DNA of 64,000 bases from Streptomyces sp. RPA4-2 (GCF_012273515.2 NZ_CP050975.2:62001-126000), one strand, 5' to 3'. Counted from the first letter of the stretch, positions 1-8,785 are shown. The notes: generated by a model not told the origin, from the letters alone. Numbers and translations are program-made.

Positions 1-951
1 GTCCTCATCGATCTTCATAAGGCTCGGCCGCAGGTCGGTCAAGATGTCCGAGAAGGGGGTGCCGACCGGCAACGAGCGCTCGACGCCGACCGGGGGACCC
101 GCGATCCGGCCTCGGAAGGCTGCTCGGCGCAGGAGAGCGTCCCGGTGGACCGGTACCGAAGGGGGTTCCTCTCCCCGGACGACGTCTTCGATCACTTCGA
201 CGTCCGCGATGCCCGCGAAAGCAGGTACTACCGCATCGACCAGTTCCGAACAGACGTGCATCACGTTCAGCAGGTGCCCCACCTGCGTGCGGACCGTGTC
301 CAGGAGAGTCAGACGATTCTGTGCGTTTTCCCGTTCTGTGACGTCGAGCGCCGATGTCACCAGGCCGACTACATCGCCGGCGGAGTCCTCCAAGCGGAGG
401 TAGGAGACGGAGTAGATGCGGCGCGTAGGCCGATCTGGTGTCTTGTCGCGCCGGACGAGCCGGTTCACCACCGGTTCCCCGCTCTCCAGGACCCTTTGCG
501 CCACGGCGGCTTCTTCCTCAGGGTCTGAGAATTCACACGCCTCGGTGAAATGCCTGCCCAACAGGTGCCGCACGGACGTGTCATGCCGTTCGCCGGCGAT
601 GGTGCTCATGCGGACCACGCGCAGCTGATGGTCGAGGACGTACAGTCTCACGGGAGAATGGGTGAACACAGCTTTCAAGATCGCCGCGTCCTGCCCCGAC
701 ATGGCATCGCCAGCCGTGAGGACCTGCCACACCACGGACGTACCTCGCAGTACTGGCTTGACCAGCACCGCAGCCGCATCCGAGAAATTCCCGCGCCCTT
801 CGCCGCCGGCAGCGGCCTCACGCATCAGCGTGGCCACCTGCCGGCCAAGGGCCTCCTCGGCAGACCACCCGAACAGATCCGCAGCCGGACGCCCCCACTC
901 GATCACCCGGCCACTCTCATCAATGAGCACGAGCACGTCACCGCTGGGCAT
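1..951 (-). CDS. PAS-domain sensor protein, 3' end outside the window
   Basis: An open frame of 317 codons runs off the left edge of the window. The ATG at 951 follows GGAGG by a normal distance (TGCTTTCGG spacer). The protein begins MPSGDVLVLIDESGRVIEWG, a typical PAS start. A first PAS-like unit spans about residues 1-60, and a second, about 80-190, ends in GLVTSALDVTEREN, the usual PAS/PAC tail. A linker then follows. In Streptomyces this arrangement commonly precedes GAF, SpoIIE-type PP2C phosphatase and HATPase_c domains, so the missing part is probably an output domain of that sort; that is inference. No signal peptide or membrane segment is visible, so it is likely a cytoplasmic sensor. 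Confidence 0.75.
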   Translation of the reverse strand, partial: MPSGDVLVLIDESGRVIEWGRPAADLFGWSAEEALGRQVATLMREAAAGGEGRGNFSDAAAVLVKPVLRGTSVVWQVLTAGDAMSGQDAAILKAVFTHSPVRLYVLDHQLRVVRMSTIAGERHDTSVRHLLGRHFTEACEFSDPEEEAAVAQRVLESGEPVVNRLVRRDKTPDRPTRRIYSVSYLRLEDSAGDVVGLVTSALDVTERENAQNRLTLLDTVRTQVGHLLNVMHVCSELVDAVVPAFAGIADVEVIEDVVRGEEPPSVPVHRDALLRRAAFRGRIAGPPVGVERSLPVGTPFSDILTDLRPSLMKIDED

Positions 952-1536
952 CCGAAAGCACCTCCGCCCCCATGCCTGCCCTCGCTGCGCCGGAGACTGG
1001 TCCGCTCGTCCGCCAGTTACACCGATCGGCTCAGCATGCGCCACACGAAATCTGTCGGCCTACTCCCGATTGCCGAGCTCGCTGTCCGGACGGCGGTGGG
1101 AGCAGCGGGCACCGGCCGCCCGCTCCGCCTCAGCCGCCCTCGCGATGCGACGGGCCGTAACCGGCCTCGGATCAGGCGCCGCCCTGCGCCGCTGGACACG
1201 GTCCCGCGAGATCGAACGATCCACAGGGCGAGGGCATCTGTGGTCGCAAGCCGCAGAGTGTTGAGGCAACGGGACTCGGAACTGAGATCTGCAACCCGAA
1301 CTGGTTGTGGAAGTCGGCGCCGACGTCACCCGCGACACCGCCGGCCGATGGCGCCACGCCGCCCGCCGGCATCGCCCCCACCGACCTCATGGAGTGGGTC
1401 GTGATCCGGTCTGCCGTTCCTTTGGGTGTCCTTGGGTGGTCGGTCGAACGGCACTGAGGCGTCTGCCGCAAGGGCGACCGGGACCGCCTTGGGGCGGCGT
1501 GCTGCCGGGCCGGGCTACGCGACGCTCCTCACGTGA
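952..1536. other. Intergenic stretch with a gene relic
   Basis: No intact gene is supported. Frames on both strands are short, lack ribosome sites and show mixed third-position bias. The only recognisable content is the DNA-ligase-like fragment listed separately. The upstream region of the PAS gene (952 to about 1050) must hold its promoter. Confidence 0.5.
1296..1396 (+). pseudogene. Relic of an ATP-dependent DNA ligase C-terminus
   Basis: In one frame the DNA encodes LVVEVGADVTRDTAGRWRHA followed by ARRHRP. This resembles the OB-fold tail of actinobacterial LigD/LigC-type ATP-dependent DNA ligases (VVEVGxDxARDxxGRWRHxxRxHRxRPDL, from memory). The usual RPDL follows only after a shift of frame, and there is no upstream ligase domain or start. 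It is a short decayed fragment; the family assignment rests on one motif. Confidence 0.45.
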
Positions 1537-2325
1537 TCAGTGCCAACTGCCCTGCATACCGTTGGTCTCGCCGGTCCCTAGAAGATTTTTCAGGAACCTG
1601 CCCGGCGCTCCGAGGAACTCGCGTGTCAGACGCACTGGGAGGGCCTGATCGAATTCGACCTGCTCCAGCCCGCCTTCATCGGAGATCTCCATGATTGTCG
1701 CGCCGGGGAGGGCGAGGAGTACCGGTGAGTGTGTGGCCACGAGGAATTGGCTGCCCTGTGCGGCAAGTTCGTGCATGCGGGCCAGGAGGGCAAGGCAGCT
1801 TTGGACGGAGAGGGCGGCCTCCGGCTCGTCCAGCAGATACAGTCCCCAGGGTCCGAAACGGTGGGTGGCCAGATCGAGGAACGATTCTCCGTGGGAGCGC
1901 TCATGCGGGGAGACCCCGCCGTAGGCCGGCAGCAGTGGCCGTCCTCCGGCTACGTTGAGCCTTTCGATCTCGCTGGCCACGTTGTAGTAGGACTCCGCCC
2001 GCAGGAAGAAGTCGGTGCGAGGCTTCTGGATCCCCCAGGTCAGGATCAGGTGGTTACCCAGCTCGGACTCGGTGGCGCGGGTGGCGAACCGGAAGTTGCG
2101 GCTACCGCCCTCGGGATTGAACCCCGCCGCCACCGCGATCGCCTCGATCAGCGTCGATTTGCCTGAGCCGTTCTCACCCACCAGGAACGTGACCCCCGGC
2201 GGCAGGTTGAGTGTGCCTGAACAGGCGAGTTGCCTCACAGCGGGAAGGCTGAAGGGGTACCGGCTGTCGTCGGCGCCCGGGTCCAGCCGGATCTGCTGGA
2301 TGAACCTGCCGTTTGCGGACGTCAT
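1537..2325 (-). CDS. AAA/ABC-type ATPase, predicted ATP-binding protein
   Basis: About 262 residues from ATG 2325; the frame stays open upstream, but this start fits the conserved opening of the fold. Walker A is FLVGENGSGKSTLIEA (about residues 45-60). The Walker B/D-loop region is LYLLDEPEAALS (about 165-176), followed by the H-loop FLVATHSP. This is the small single-domain ABC/SMC-like ATPase family often annotated AAA family ATPase, seen in anti-phage and DNA-repair settings but also alone. There is no nuclease partner next door, so a defence role cannot be claimed. A soluble cytoplasmic protein. Upstream stands a stretch without a gene; downstream is the ligase relic. Confidence 0.8.
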   Translation of the reverse strand: MTSANGRFIQQIRLDPGADDSRYPFSLPAVRQLACSGTLNLPPGVTFLVGENGSGKSTLIEAIAVAAGFNPEGGSRNFRFATRATESELGNHLILTWGIQKPRTDFFLRAESYYNVASEIERLNVAGGRPLLPAYGGVSPHERSHGESFLDLATHRFGPWGLYLLDEPEAALSVQSCLALLARMHELAAQGSQFLVATHSPVLLALPGATIMEISDEGGLEQVEFDQALPVRLTREFLGAPGRFLKNLLGTGETNGMQGSWH

Positions 2326-2784
2326 GAGGAACACGCCACGCTTGTGTGCAGGGCCGTGGCCTGATGCCTGTTCGGCGGCGAAAGTTCGTCGTTGGCCACG
2401 CGGGACTCCCGAACATCCTGGCTGCAAGGCGAAAGGCTGCGTTTCCGGGTCACGCTACAGGCCCTCGCCGACAGTTTGGGGGTAGGTGATCCCGAGCGAG
2501 ACCGCGCCCCTTGAGTTCTGCGGTTTCGGGAAGGGGAGTCCACTGACCCGAGCCGCAATGCGTTCTGGCCTGAGCAGGAGGCCCACGCCACCACGACGTC
2601 GGCCTGTGCCGACATCAACGTCGAGCCCAGTGGGCAGAGTCGCTGCTTCACGGTCTGTTTCAAGGCTGGTCGGCGACCCAGGACTGGCCCAGTATGAACA
2701 GCCTCGTCCCGTACCTCATCCCCAACCCGGGGTTCTGCCCGGCTGGCAGGCCGGCACGCGGAAAGCGAGCGCCCCGACGCCTGG
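2326..2784. other. Intergenic stretch, nothing supported
   Basis: No frame here has a credible start and consistent codon use. One + frame around 2530-2690 reads ESTDPSRNAFWPEQEAHATT and may be a decayed coding piece, but it has no recognisable family. Confidence 0.35.
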
Positions 2785-3180
2785 TCAGGCGGAGGTGAAA
2801 GCCTCCTCGGGAGCGTCGTCGAGGACGAATCCGTTGTCGAGCCGGACGCGGACCGTGACGCGGAGCATCCGTCGCTGGTAGGCGGCCCACTGCTCTTCCA
2901 AGGCCGCTACCTGCTCCTCCAGTTGCTTTCTGCTCGCCGACGGCATCTGGTGGCCGAAGTCGTCGAGGAGCGACTTCAGGCGCAGGTACTCACGGACCTC
3001 GTGGCTCTGCTGCCGGTGATGTTCTTCCACATGCTCGACGGTGCCCTCGATGCCCGCTGCCAGGGCCAGAGAGGCGGCGAAGGCACCCGTCTCCTCCGGA
3101 GGCTCCCCGGCCGGGGTCACCGACCCGGCCAACCGGAGATCAGCCGCCAGCCGCACCCGTTGGCCCACGTTCAGCGTCAT
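2785..3180 (-). CDS. Conserved hypothetical protein with coiled-coil stretch
   Basis: 131 residues from ATG 3180, chosen because GAAGGA stands at the right distance upstream; an ATG nine codons earlier (3207) has no ribosome site. The N-terminus MTLNVGQRVRLAADLRLAG suggests a small beta-barrel (SH3/KOW-like) opening. The middle, about residues 50-105, is charged and helical with heptad-like leucines (LEEQVAALEEQWAAYQRR) and may form a coiled coil. The C-terminus VRVRLDNGFVLDDAPEEAF is strand-like. No known family or motif is recognised. Cytoplasmic by composition. Confidence 0.55.
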   Translation of the reverse strand: MTLNVGQRVRLAADLRLAGSVTPAGEPPEETGAFAASLALAAGIEGTVEHVEEHHRQQSHEVREYLRLKSLLDDFGHQMPSASRKQLEEQVAALEEQWAAYQRRMLRVTVRVRLDNGFVLDDAPEEAFTSA

Positions 3181-3591
3181 GGTTCCTTCGTCTTCCTCGT
3201 CGGTCACCGGTGATCCGGTACACGTGGCGTCGCCAGGCGTACCGGAGGGGACAGGATCATCCCACCCTCACCTCCGGTTCCGACACGAACGAAGCCCTCG
3301 CCGACCCTCGCCTGCGCGACAGCCGCTCGCCCGGCGAGTCCCCTCCCTTCTGCCTCCGTCGCCCGCTCGCGCGGCTGGGCGGTGTTCACGAGAACGGGAG
3401 TCACTCAGCCTGGGCCCCGGCTGACACGGCCGTGGCGGAAGGCTGGGGGTGGAGGCCGGCACGCGGCGAGCGGTGGAACCGTTGGGGACCACCTGCTCCA
3501 AGGGCGGCTTTACTCGTCGTGGATTGAACGACTCATCGCGGCGTGATCGGCTAGGGCTGACATGACGCATGCGAGCGCTGCCGGAGGCCCC
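3181..3591. other. Intergenic stretch between divergent hypothetical genes
   Basis: No gene is supported. It must contain the promoters for the flanking divergent genes, but no clear -10/-35 pair or repeat is visible. Confidence 0.35.
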
Positions 3592-4038
3592 GTGCCGTAC
3601 TACCTGCTCACCGTGGCGGCCTCGCGGCGGACCAGCCTCGGGCTGCAGGTCGAACCCGCCGTGCGGATAAGGGAGCTGGCGTCACGGGTCAAGGACACCG
3701 ACGTTCCCATGCCCGGCGACCGGCTCCTGCTCCTCCGCCCCGACATGGGCACGTGGTGGATCGCCCCGCCGGCCTCCTTCGGCCTGGAGGCGTGGCAGAA
3801 GGGCCGCCTCGTCCACACCCGCAGCGACCCCGCCGGCCCGGATTTCACACCGGCCCTCGGCGGCCGAGGAGGCCCGGACGGGGCCCTCCCGGTGGGCACC
3901 GGGATCTGGCTCGACGACAACGCTCCGACCAGCGGTCACCGCACCGATGGCTGGCGTCGGATCATCGCCGGCATCGCCTCGGGTGGCTGGCATCAGGCGG
4001 AACCGGACGCGGTCGATACCACCGTCACCGACCGCTGA
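3592..4038 (+). CDS. Hypothetical protein
   Basis: 148 residues from GTG 3592, which has GGAGG six bases upstream; an ATG ten codons earlier (3562) lacks such a site and would give 158 residues. It begins VPYYLLTVAASRRTSLGLQV and contains LLLLRPDMGTWWIAPP around residue 55. Codon use is strongly G/C at third positions, so it is probably a real gene. No domain is recognised; there is no signal peptide or membrane segment. Confidence 0.5.
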   Translation: MPYYLLTVAASRRTSLGLQVEPAVRIRELASRVKDTDVPMPGDRLLLLRPDMGTWWIAPPASFGLEAWQKGRLVHTRSDPAGPDFTPALGGRGGPDGALPVGTGIWLDDNAPTSGHRTDGWRRIIAGIASGGWHQAEPDAVDTTVTDR

Positions 4039-4223
4039 TCCCTCGACCCCGGCAGAGCGCCTGCGGCGGCCACATGCCCGAGGCGCCGTCCCTGTTTGAA
4101 AAAGGGGGAGCCGCTCATCGGCGCTGCGGTCCTCGGCGAGTTGCCGGCGTACAGGTATGAGCGGCTCCCGGGCCTGCGCGCTGTCGGGCGCGTCCGCCTC
4201 CGTCGCTGTGAAAGGAAAGTCTC

Positions 4224-4898
4224 TTGTCCATGTCGATTCTCTATCGGGTTCGCGAGCCTTTTCCCGATGCGCCGAGCGCGCTGTCACGGGCGCGCGCGAT
4301 CATGCGCGAACTGTCCGACTGGAAGACCGTCCCCTGGCCCCAACTGGAGCTGGTCACCACAGCCGAGCAGTACGTGCACGCGGTTCGCACGTTCGGCACC
4401 GCGCTGGCCGCCTGGGACCGGGACCTGCCTGGATTCGAACCCGTCCGGGATGAACTGCGGCACCGCGGTGTCGCGTTCGACTGGGAAGAGCGGAGCTACA
4501 TGTTCATTACGGACATGCGGCTCCGCCCGGACCTGGCCGACCTGTGGCCGCTGCCCGAAGGTCTGTCCCTCTCCCTGGCCAGGACTCCGCCCTTCGGCGG
4601 CCCGGACAGCGAGCCCGAGGATGACTGCACCGAGGAGGAACTGGACCGGATGGTCTCCGCACTCGGGCCACTGACCATGGACGTCAGCTGGAACTGCGGC
4701 TGGCGGGGCCTGTCCGATTCCAAAGGCTGCGGCGTCCAGCTCTGCCTGAACAGCGTCTGGGCCGAGCAGTACGCCGAGCCGGCCCCCGGTGATTTCGGGG
4801 TCTGGGTTTCCCTCGGGTCCCGCGTCGCCTGGAGCCCGGCCGGCCAGGCATGGCTGCGCGACTCGGGACTGCCGCTCGGCGAACCCCAGACAGGCTAG
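4224..4898 (+). CDS. Hypothetical protein
   Basis: 224 residues from TTG 4224, seven bases after AAGGA; ATG 4230 is the alternative, with a 13-base spacer. An acidic soluble protein without recognised domain. It contains an acidic run (EPEDDCTEEELDRM) near residue 135 and a Trp-rich segment WNCGWRGLSDSKGCG near 153. Such proteins are common in Streptomyces as single genes of unknown role. Neighbours give no operon. Confidence 0.55.
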   Translation: MSMSILYRVREPFPDAPSALSRARAIMRELSDWKTVPWPQLELVTTAEQYVHAVRTFGTALAAWDRDLPGFEPVRDELRHRGVAFDWEERSYMFITDMRLRPDLADLWPLPEGLSLSLARTPPFGGPDSEPEDDCTEEELDRMVSALGPLTMDVSWNCGWRGLSDSKGCGVQLCLNSVWAEQYAEPAPGDFGVWVSLGSRVAWSPAGQAWLRDSGLPLGEPQTG

Positions 4899-5090
4899 TC
4901 ACCGGAACAGCCGTGCACGCCAACTCCCGCACCAGCATGGCGACTGGGGTGAAGTGACGCCGTCATCCGCGGCAGCGCGCGACACCAGCACCCTCGCTCG
5001 GCCTGACCGGCGCCCTGTGGCCCGCCGTACTCGCCGTCGCGCTCGCCGGCCTGATCGTGGTCGCGGTGAACCGCCGGGTCCTTCGCGTCG

Positions 5091-5381
5091 TCAGCCGACC
5101 CTGGACACCACGCCGTCCCGGGCTGCTTCCAGTACAAAGAGCCACGAGGCGACGTCCGGCTTGCGCCGCAGCAGAACTCTGCGCTCCCGCTCGGTCATGC
5201 CGCCCCACACCCCGAACTCGATACGTTCATCGAGTGCCTCGGCCAGACACTGCGTGCGCACCGGACACCGCATGCAGATCATCTTGGCCCGCTTCTGGCG
5301 CGGACTGTCCGCGAACAGCTCGTCCGCATCGGCGCTGCCGCACGCGGAGTTCTCTCTCCAGTCGGTCTTCGCACTCGTCAT
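5091..5381 (-). CDS. WhiB-family Fe-S regulator, WblA-like
   Basis: 96 residues from ATG 5381, preceded by GGAGAGG. The WhiB signature is complete: a first Cys (NSACGS), then ICMRCPVRTQC giving CxxC and CxxxxxC, the four ligands of a [4Fe-4S] cluster, then the GVWGG turn and basic RERRVLLRR. The order FGVWGGMTERERR plus a long tail (ASWLFVLEAARD) resembles WblA/WhiB4 rather than WblE or WhiB. WblA normally controls the switch from aerial growth and antibiotic production; this gene is not in the usual conserved chromosomal context that can be checked here, so it may be a paralogue. It acts by binding a sigma factor and DNA in the cytoplasm. Transcribed alone. Confidence 0.88.
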   Translation of the reverse strand: MTSAKTDWRENSACGSADADELFADSPRQKRAKMICMRCPVRTQCLAEALDERIEFGVWGGMTERERRVLLRRKPDVASWLFVLEAARDGVVSRVG

Positions 5382-5554
5382 GACGTCCCTCTCCCCCACG
5401 GCTGAGCGAGCTGATCACGCCGCTGCAGATCGCCGTCTCGGCTCGGTCCCCGGACCGCGCGCACCATCCCACTCCACCTCTCCCCATCGCGGCGTCGTCG
5501 CCCCGACGCTCCTGCCTGTGAAGCGCGCCTCTGTTCAGGGCTTCGGGCCTTTCT

Positions 5555-5842
5555 TCACTGTCCAGCCCGATATACGCAACGCGACCCGCTTCCTCTCAGG
5601 CTCATTGAAGGCTGCTGTACATCAACTGGCCGGTGAGCCTGCGCCATGAGTCGGGCCGGGTCGCCATCGGGCGCGCAGCACGCCTCCAGGAGCAGCGCCT
5701 GCCGTGAGGCCGGCTCCGTGTGCTTGTGCGTGCAGAAGTCGTCGTCGGCGGGCTGGGTGACTTCCGGTTCCTCGAGCTCCGCCACGTAGAGGGAGGCCGC
5801 CGTGGGTTCCGGGAAGAGGCCGAGTTCCCGTGTACGGGCCAC
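5555..5842 (-). CDS. Small hypothetical protein, start uncertain
   Basis: A minus-strand frame with strongly G/C-biased third positions between about 5640 and 5850. GTG 5842 would give 95 residues (VARTRELGLFPEPTAASL...). The frame continues upstream to about 5930 without an obvious start, and bias fades after about 5640, so the gene may be truncated or frameshifted at either end. Three cysteines (DDFCTHK, EACCAP) are notable. No family recognised. Confidence 0.35.
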   Translation of the reverse strand: MARTRELGLFPEPTAASLYVAELEEPEVTQPADDDFCTHKHTEPASRQALLLEACCAPDGDPARLMAQAHRPVDVQQPSMSLRGSGSRCVYRAGQ

Positions 5843-5939
5843 GGCGTCCTCGCAGGGGCGGTCGCTGCCCGCGCTGCCCCTCCGACCGCCTTCCGCAGGC
5901 GGTGCGTCGGCTTCGCCCCCAAGATCTCCGATTGCTACG

Positions 5940-5985
5940 CTCCGTAATTGGCAATTGCACTCGGTAATTGCTGGTTGGGTTTTCC
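5940..5985. promoter_or_regulatory. AATTG-rich upstream region
   Basis: Three copies of AATTG lie within about 25 bases (GTAATTGGCAATTGCACTCGGTAATTG), unusually AT-rich for this DNA, some 40 bases upstream of the secreted repeat protein. GCAATTGC is itself palindromic. It may be a promoter or operator; no regulator is assigned. Confidence 0.35.
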
Positions 5986-6014
5986 AGCCCGTCGTAGACA
6001 GCAGAGGAAGATTC

Positions 6015-6677
6015 ATGCGGATCCGCTTCGTCATGCCCGCCCTCGCAGCCGCGGCCGCGCTCACCGGCACGGCGTTCACCTTCACCGCTCCGACGGCGGC
6101 GGGCTCTTCGGCCCTGCACGAACTGACCTACGGCAGCAAGATCCTGCTGCAGAACCAGTACCAGGGCGACGGCGGCTACCTGGACACCAACGGCCTGTCC
6201 CAGCAGCACGGCGCCACGTACGACGTGAGCACCAACCAGACCCCCAACAGCCGCGGCCCCCAGACCTCCGTGTGGAAGGTCGTCTCCGCCACCGGCAGGG
6301 CCAACGGAAGCCACGTCACCAGTGGCGACGTCGTCTACCTCGTCAACCAGTACTCCACCGGCACCTACCTGGACACCAACGGGCACTCCACCCGCTCCGG
6401 CGCCAAGTACGACGTGTCGACCACCGCCACCAAGAACCGCGGCCCCGGCACCAGCAAGTGGCACATCTTCGGCGAGACGTCCTCTCCCGCCGACGGCCGC
6501 ATCCGCACCGATGACGTCGTCAACCTGCTCAACGACTACGGCTCCGCCAACGGCGGCTTCCTCGACGCCAACGGCCTCTCCGGCCAGCAGGGCGGCGCCA
6601 AGTACGACGTGACCACCAGTCACTACACCGACCGCGGCCCCGGCACCGGCTCCTGGAAGGTCCTTCCGGCCTCCTGA
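6015..6677 (+). CDS. Secreted protein with three beta-trefoil-like repeats
   Basis: 220 residues from ATG 6015 with AGAGGAAG upstream. The N-terminus MRIRFVMPALAAAAALTGTA is a Sec signal peptide with likely cleavage near TAAGSSA (about residue 36). The mature part is three copies of a roughly 58-residue unit: hydrophobic start (ILLQNQY, VYLVNQY, VNLLNDY), then GGYLDTNG or GGFLDANG, then GAKYDVST and RGPGTSKWKV. Three like repeats each ending in a Trp-containing strand suggest a beta-trefoil, the fold of many carbohydrate-binding and toxin proteins; that fold call is inference. No catalytic domain is attached, so it is likely a binding protein outside the cell. A strong terminator follows. Confidence 0.7.
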   Translation: MRIRFVMPALAAAAALTGTAFTFTAPTAAGSSALHELTYGSKILLQNQYQGDGGYLDTNGLSQQHGATYDVSTNQTPNSRGPQTSVWKVVSATGRANGSHVTSGDVVYLVNQYSTGTYLDTNGHSTRSGAKYDVSTTATKNRGPGTSKWHIFGETSSPADGRIRTDDVVNLLNDYGSANGGFLDANGLSGQQGGAKYDVTTSHYTDRGPGTGSWKVLPAS

Positions 6678-6712
6678 CCCCCCGCTCACGACCTACCCCG
6701 CCGGCCCCACGG

Positions 6713-6760
6713 CACCACGCGGGCCGGGCAGCTCACCGGAGCCGCCCGGCCCGCGTGGTG
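6713..6760 (+). terminator. Strong hairpin terminator
   Basis: Perfect 17-base inverted repeat (left arm 6713-6729, right arm 6744-6760, 14-base loop), 36 bases after the secreted repeat gene. Typical Streptomyces terminator without a T tract. Confidence 0.7.
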
Positions 6761-6877
6761 GCGCTCGACGCTCTGCCGGCGGGTGCGCAGCGGGACATCT
6801 TCCTCCCGCAAACGGGCTCTGCCCGCGGCCCCTGTGCCATCTGGTCCCCGCGCCTGGACATGCTTGGACGAACGCCG

Positions 6878-7029
6878 CCGTTCTTCGCTGGTGCCACATC
6901 ACGACCTTCACCTTCCGTCTTCGAGATCTCGAGCAGCTGACCTTCAACGGCGTCATCATCCAGACCGGCGCCGGGTCCTACCGCCTCGTCCGCACCAAGG
7001 CCCAGGCCGAACAGACCCAGGCCGGCTGA
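6878..7029 (+). pseudogene. C-terminal coding relic of unknown family
   Basis: About 50 codons with strong G/C third-position bias end at the TGA at 7029 and read WCHITTFTFRLRDLEQLTF then NGVIIQTGAGSYRL. There is no start codon or upstream domain in frame. The tail is reminiscent of the ends of ATP-binding proteins from insertion sequences (IstB-like), but this is a weak memory-based match. It lies just before the MerR-PP2C gene. Confidence 0.35.
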
Positions 7030-7140
7030 GTGGGAGACCATCGGACAGGGCCAGGCAGAAACCTTGGTTGACCTTCACCTTGGGGGAGCCCACAGCATCA
7101 GTGGGGCCGGGCGACGCGCTCGGCATGAGGAGGAGCGAGC

Positions 7141-8220
7141 ATGGGGTTGCTGACCATCGGGGCGTTCGCGAAGGCGTCCCGGCTGTCGCCGAAGGCACTG
7201 CGTCTCTACGACGAACTCGGCCTGCTGACCCCCGCCCGCGTCGACCCGGTGACCGGCTACCGCCTCTACGCACCGGAGCAGCTGGACCAAGCCCGGCTGG
7301 TCGCCTGGCTCCGCCGCCTGGGAATGCCCCTGGCCCGCATCCAGCACGTCCGCACGCTGAATGCGGTCGCGGCAGCGCAGGAGGTCCGTGCGTTCTGGGC
7401 CCAGGTCGAGGCCGACACCGCCGCCCGGCGGGACCTGGCCACCTTCCTCATCGACCACCTGTCATGGAAGGACCCCGCCATGTCCCCGACCGCCAAATCC
7501 CTGGGAATCCGTTACGCTGCCCTGTCCGACACGGGCCTCGTCCGTGAAAGCAACCAGGACACCGCCTACGCCGGACCCCGGCTGCTCGCCGTCGCCGACG
7601 GCTGCGGCAGCCAAGGAGCCCCTGCCAGCGCAGCCGCCATCGACGCGCTCAAGCGACTCGAGACCGCCGGCATCCCGGCCGGCAGTCTCCTCAACGTCCT
7701 CGAAGACGTCGTCGAACAGGCCAAGCGGGCCGTGTGCGACATCGCGGGGAGCAGCTCGTCGCCGGAAGACACCGGCACGACCCTCACCGCGATGCTCTGG
7801 ACCGGATCTCAGCTGGCCCTCGTCCATATCGGCGACTCCCGCGTGTACCTCCTGCGTGACGGAGAACTGTTCCAGATCACCCACGACCACACCATGGTCC
7901 AGTCGATGATCGACGAAGGACGTCTCGACCCGGAAGAGGCCGCCTCCCACCCTCAGCGGTCTCTGTTGGTCCGCGCTCTGGGCCAAGGAGCCGATACCAC
8001 CCCCGACATGCGCCTCCACGACGCCCAGCGGGAAGACCGATATCTGCTCTGCTCCGACGGCCTGTCGACCGTCGTGCCGACCCAGGACATCCACCGAGTG
8101 CTCTCCGAGATCAGTGAACCCGAGCAGGCCGTACGCGAATTCATCGCCCTCGCCAACAACTCCGGCGGCCCCGACAACGTCAGCTGCGTGGTCGCCGACG
8201 TTCTGGAGCTCCAGCAGTAG
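7141..8220 (+). CDS. MerR HTH fused to PP2C-type Ser/Thr phosphatase
   Basis: 359 residues from ATG 7141 with AGGAGGAGCGAGC before it. Residues about 1-70 are a MerR winged-helix domain (LLTIGAFAKASRLSPKALRL, YDELGLLTPARVD, GYRLY), followed by a short helical linker to about 110. Residues about 120-355 are a PPM/PP2C phosphatase: RESNQD, LLAVADGCG, TGTTLTAML, VHIGDSRVYLLRDG, YLLCSDGLS and GGPDNVSC supply the metal-binding aspartates. Usual PP2C has ADGMGG where this has ADGCGS. The linking of a DNA-binding head to a phosphatase suggests a one-protein switch that senses or acts on a phosphoprotein, probably under Hanks-type kinase signalling. No kinase gene is adjacent. Cytoplasmic; single gene. 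Confidence 0.85.
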   Translation: MGLLTIGAFAKASRLSPKALRLYDELGLLTPARVDPVTGYRLYAPEQLDQARLVAWLRRLGMPLARIQHVRTLNAVAAAQEVRAFWAQVEADTAARRDLATFLIDHLSWKDPAMSPTAKSLGIRYAALSDTGLVRESNQDTAYAGPRLLAVADGCGSQGAPASAAAIDALKRLETAGIPAGSLLNVLEDVVEQAKRAVCDIAGSSSSPEDTGTTLTAMLWTGSQLALVHIGDSRVYLLRDGELFQITHDHTMVQSMIDEGRLDPEEAASHPQRSLLVRALGQGADTTPDMRLHDAQREDRYLLCSDGLSTVVPTQDIHRVLSEISEPEQAVREFIALANNSGGPDNVSCVVADVLELQQ

Positions 8221-8564
8221 GAGCACGAGCGGCACGCACGTCGACTTGCACCAGGTCCGCTCTCAAGAACTCGTCCGTGAAGCCGACAGATACCGACTCG
8301 CCCAACAAGCCGGGAGAGCCGAGCCGACTTCGCTACCGCCGGGGGGGCAGCCGCGCGGCTCGTGCGGGAAAGGCGGCCGTGTCGCGCGCAGCCGGCAGCG
8401 TGCCGATGAAGGGCTCGTCCGGCCCGGGAGGGAGCGACCGTGCGTCCGGGACTTCCGATCGAAGCCGGCCGCATTCACCCGTTCGGAGTAATAGCGCGCG
8501 CGGGCGCTGCCGTGACCGGCAACGGTTGTAATCCGAATGGGGGAAGATCCCGAAGGGAGACGCC
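8221..8564. other. Intergenic stretch, nothing supported
   Basis: No coding frame with a start and family. The promoter of the small secreted protein at 8565 must lie here; no clear box can be assigned. Confidence 0.35.
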
Positions 8565-8783
8565 ATGCGTATCCGCCGAAGTATCGGACTCGCGATCGCC
8601 ACAGCAACCCTCACCGGACTCAGCCTCGCCGGCGCCGCCGCTGCTGCCGCTGCGCAGGTCAGCACACCCCAGGACAGCGTCACCCCGGATCAGTGCCAGC
8701 AAGGGGGCGGAACGGTGAGCAGCAGACCGTACGCCGGCCAGTACTGCTCGGGCGGCACGTTCAGCAACAGTCCCATCGAGTGA
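8565..8783 (+). CDS. Small secreted protein
   Basis: 72 residues from ATG 8565 with AAGGGAG upstream. The N-terminal MRIRRSIGLAIATATLTG with a long Ala-rich h-region and AAAQVS cut site is a Sec signal peptide. The mature peptide is about 40 residues, Gln/Gly/Ser-rich, with two cysteines (DQCQQGG, QYCSGG) that could form one disulphide. Family unknown. A hairpin terminator begins two bases after the stop. Confidence 0.65.
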   Translation: MRIRRSIGLAIATATLTGLSLAGAAAAAAAQVSTPQDSVTPDQCQQGGGTVSSRPYAGQYCSGGTFSNSPIE

Positions 8784-8785
8784 GA

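Noticed and set aside
4431..4446. GGATTCGAACCC-like tRNA motif
   Set aside because: It lies inside a coding gene, and no cloverleaf arms surround it.
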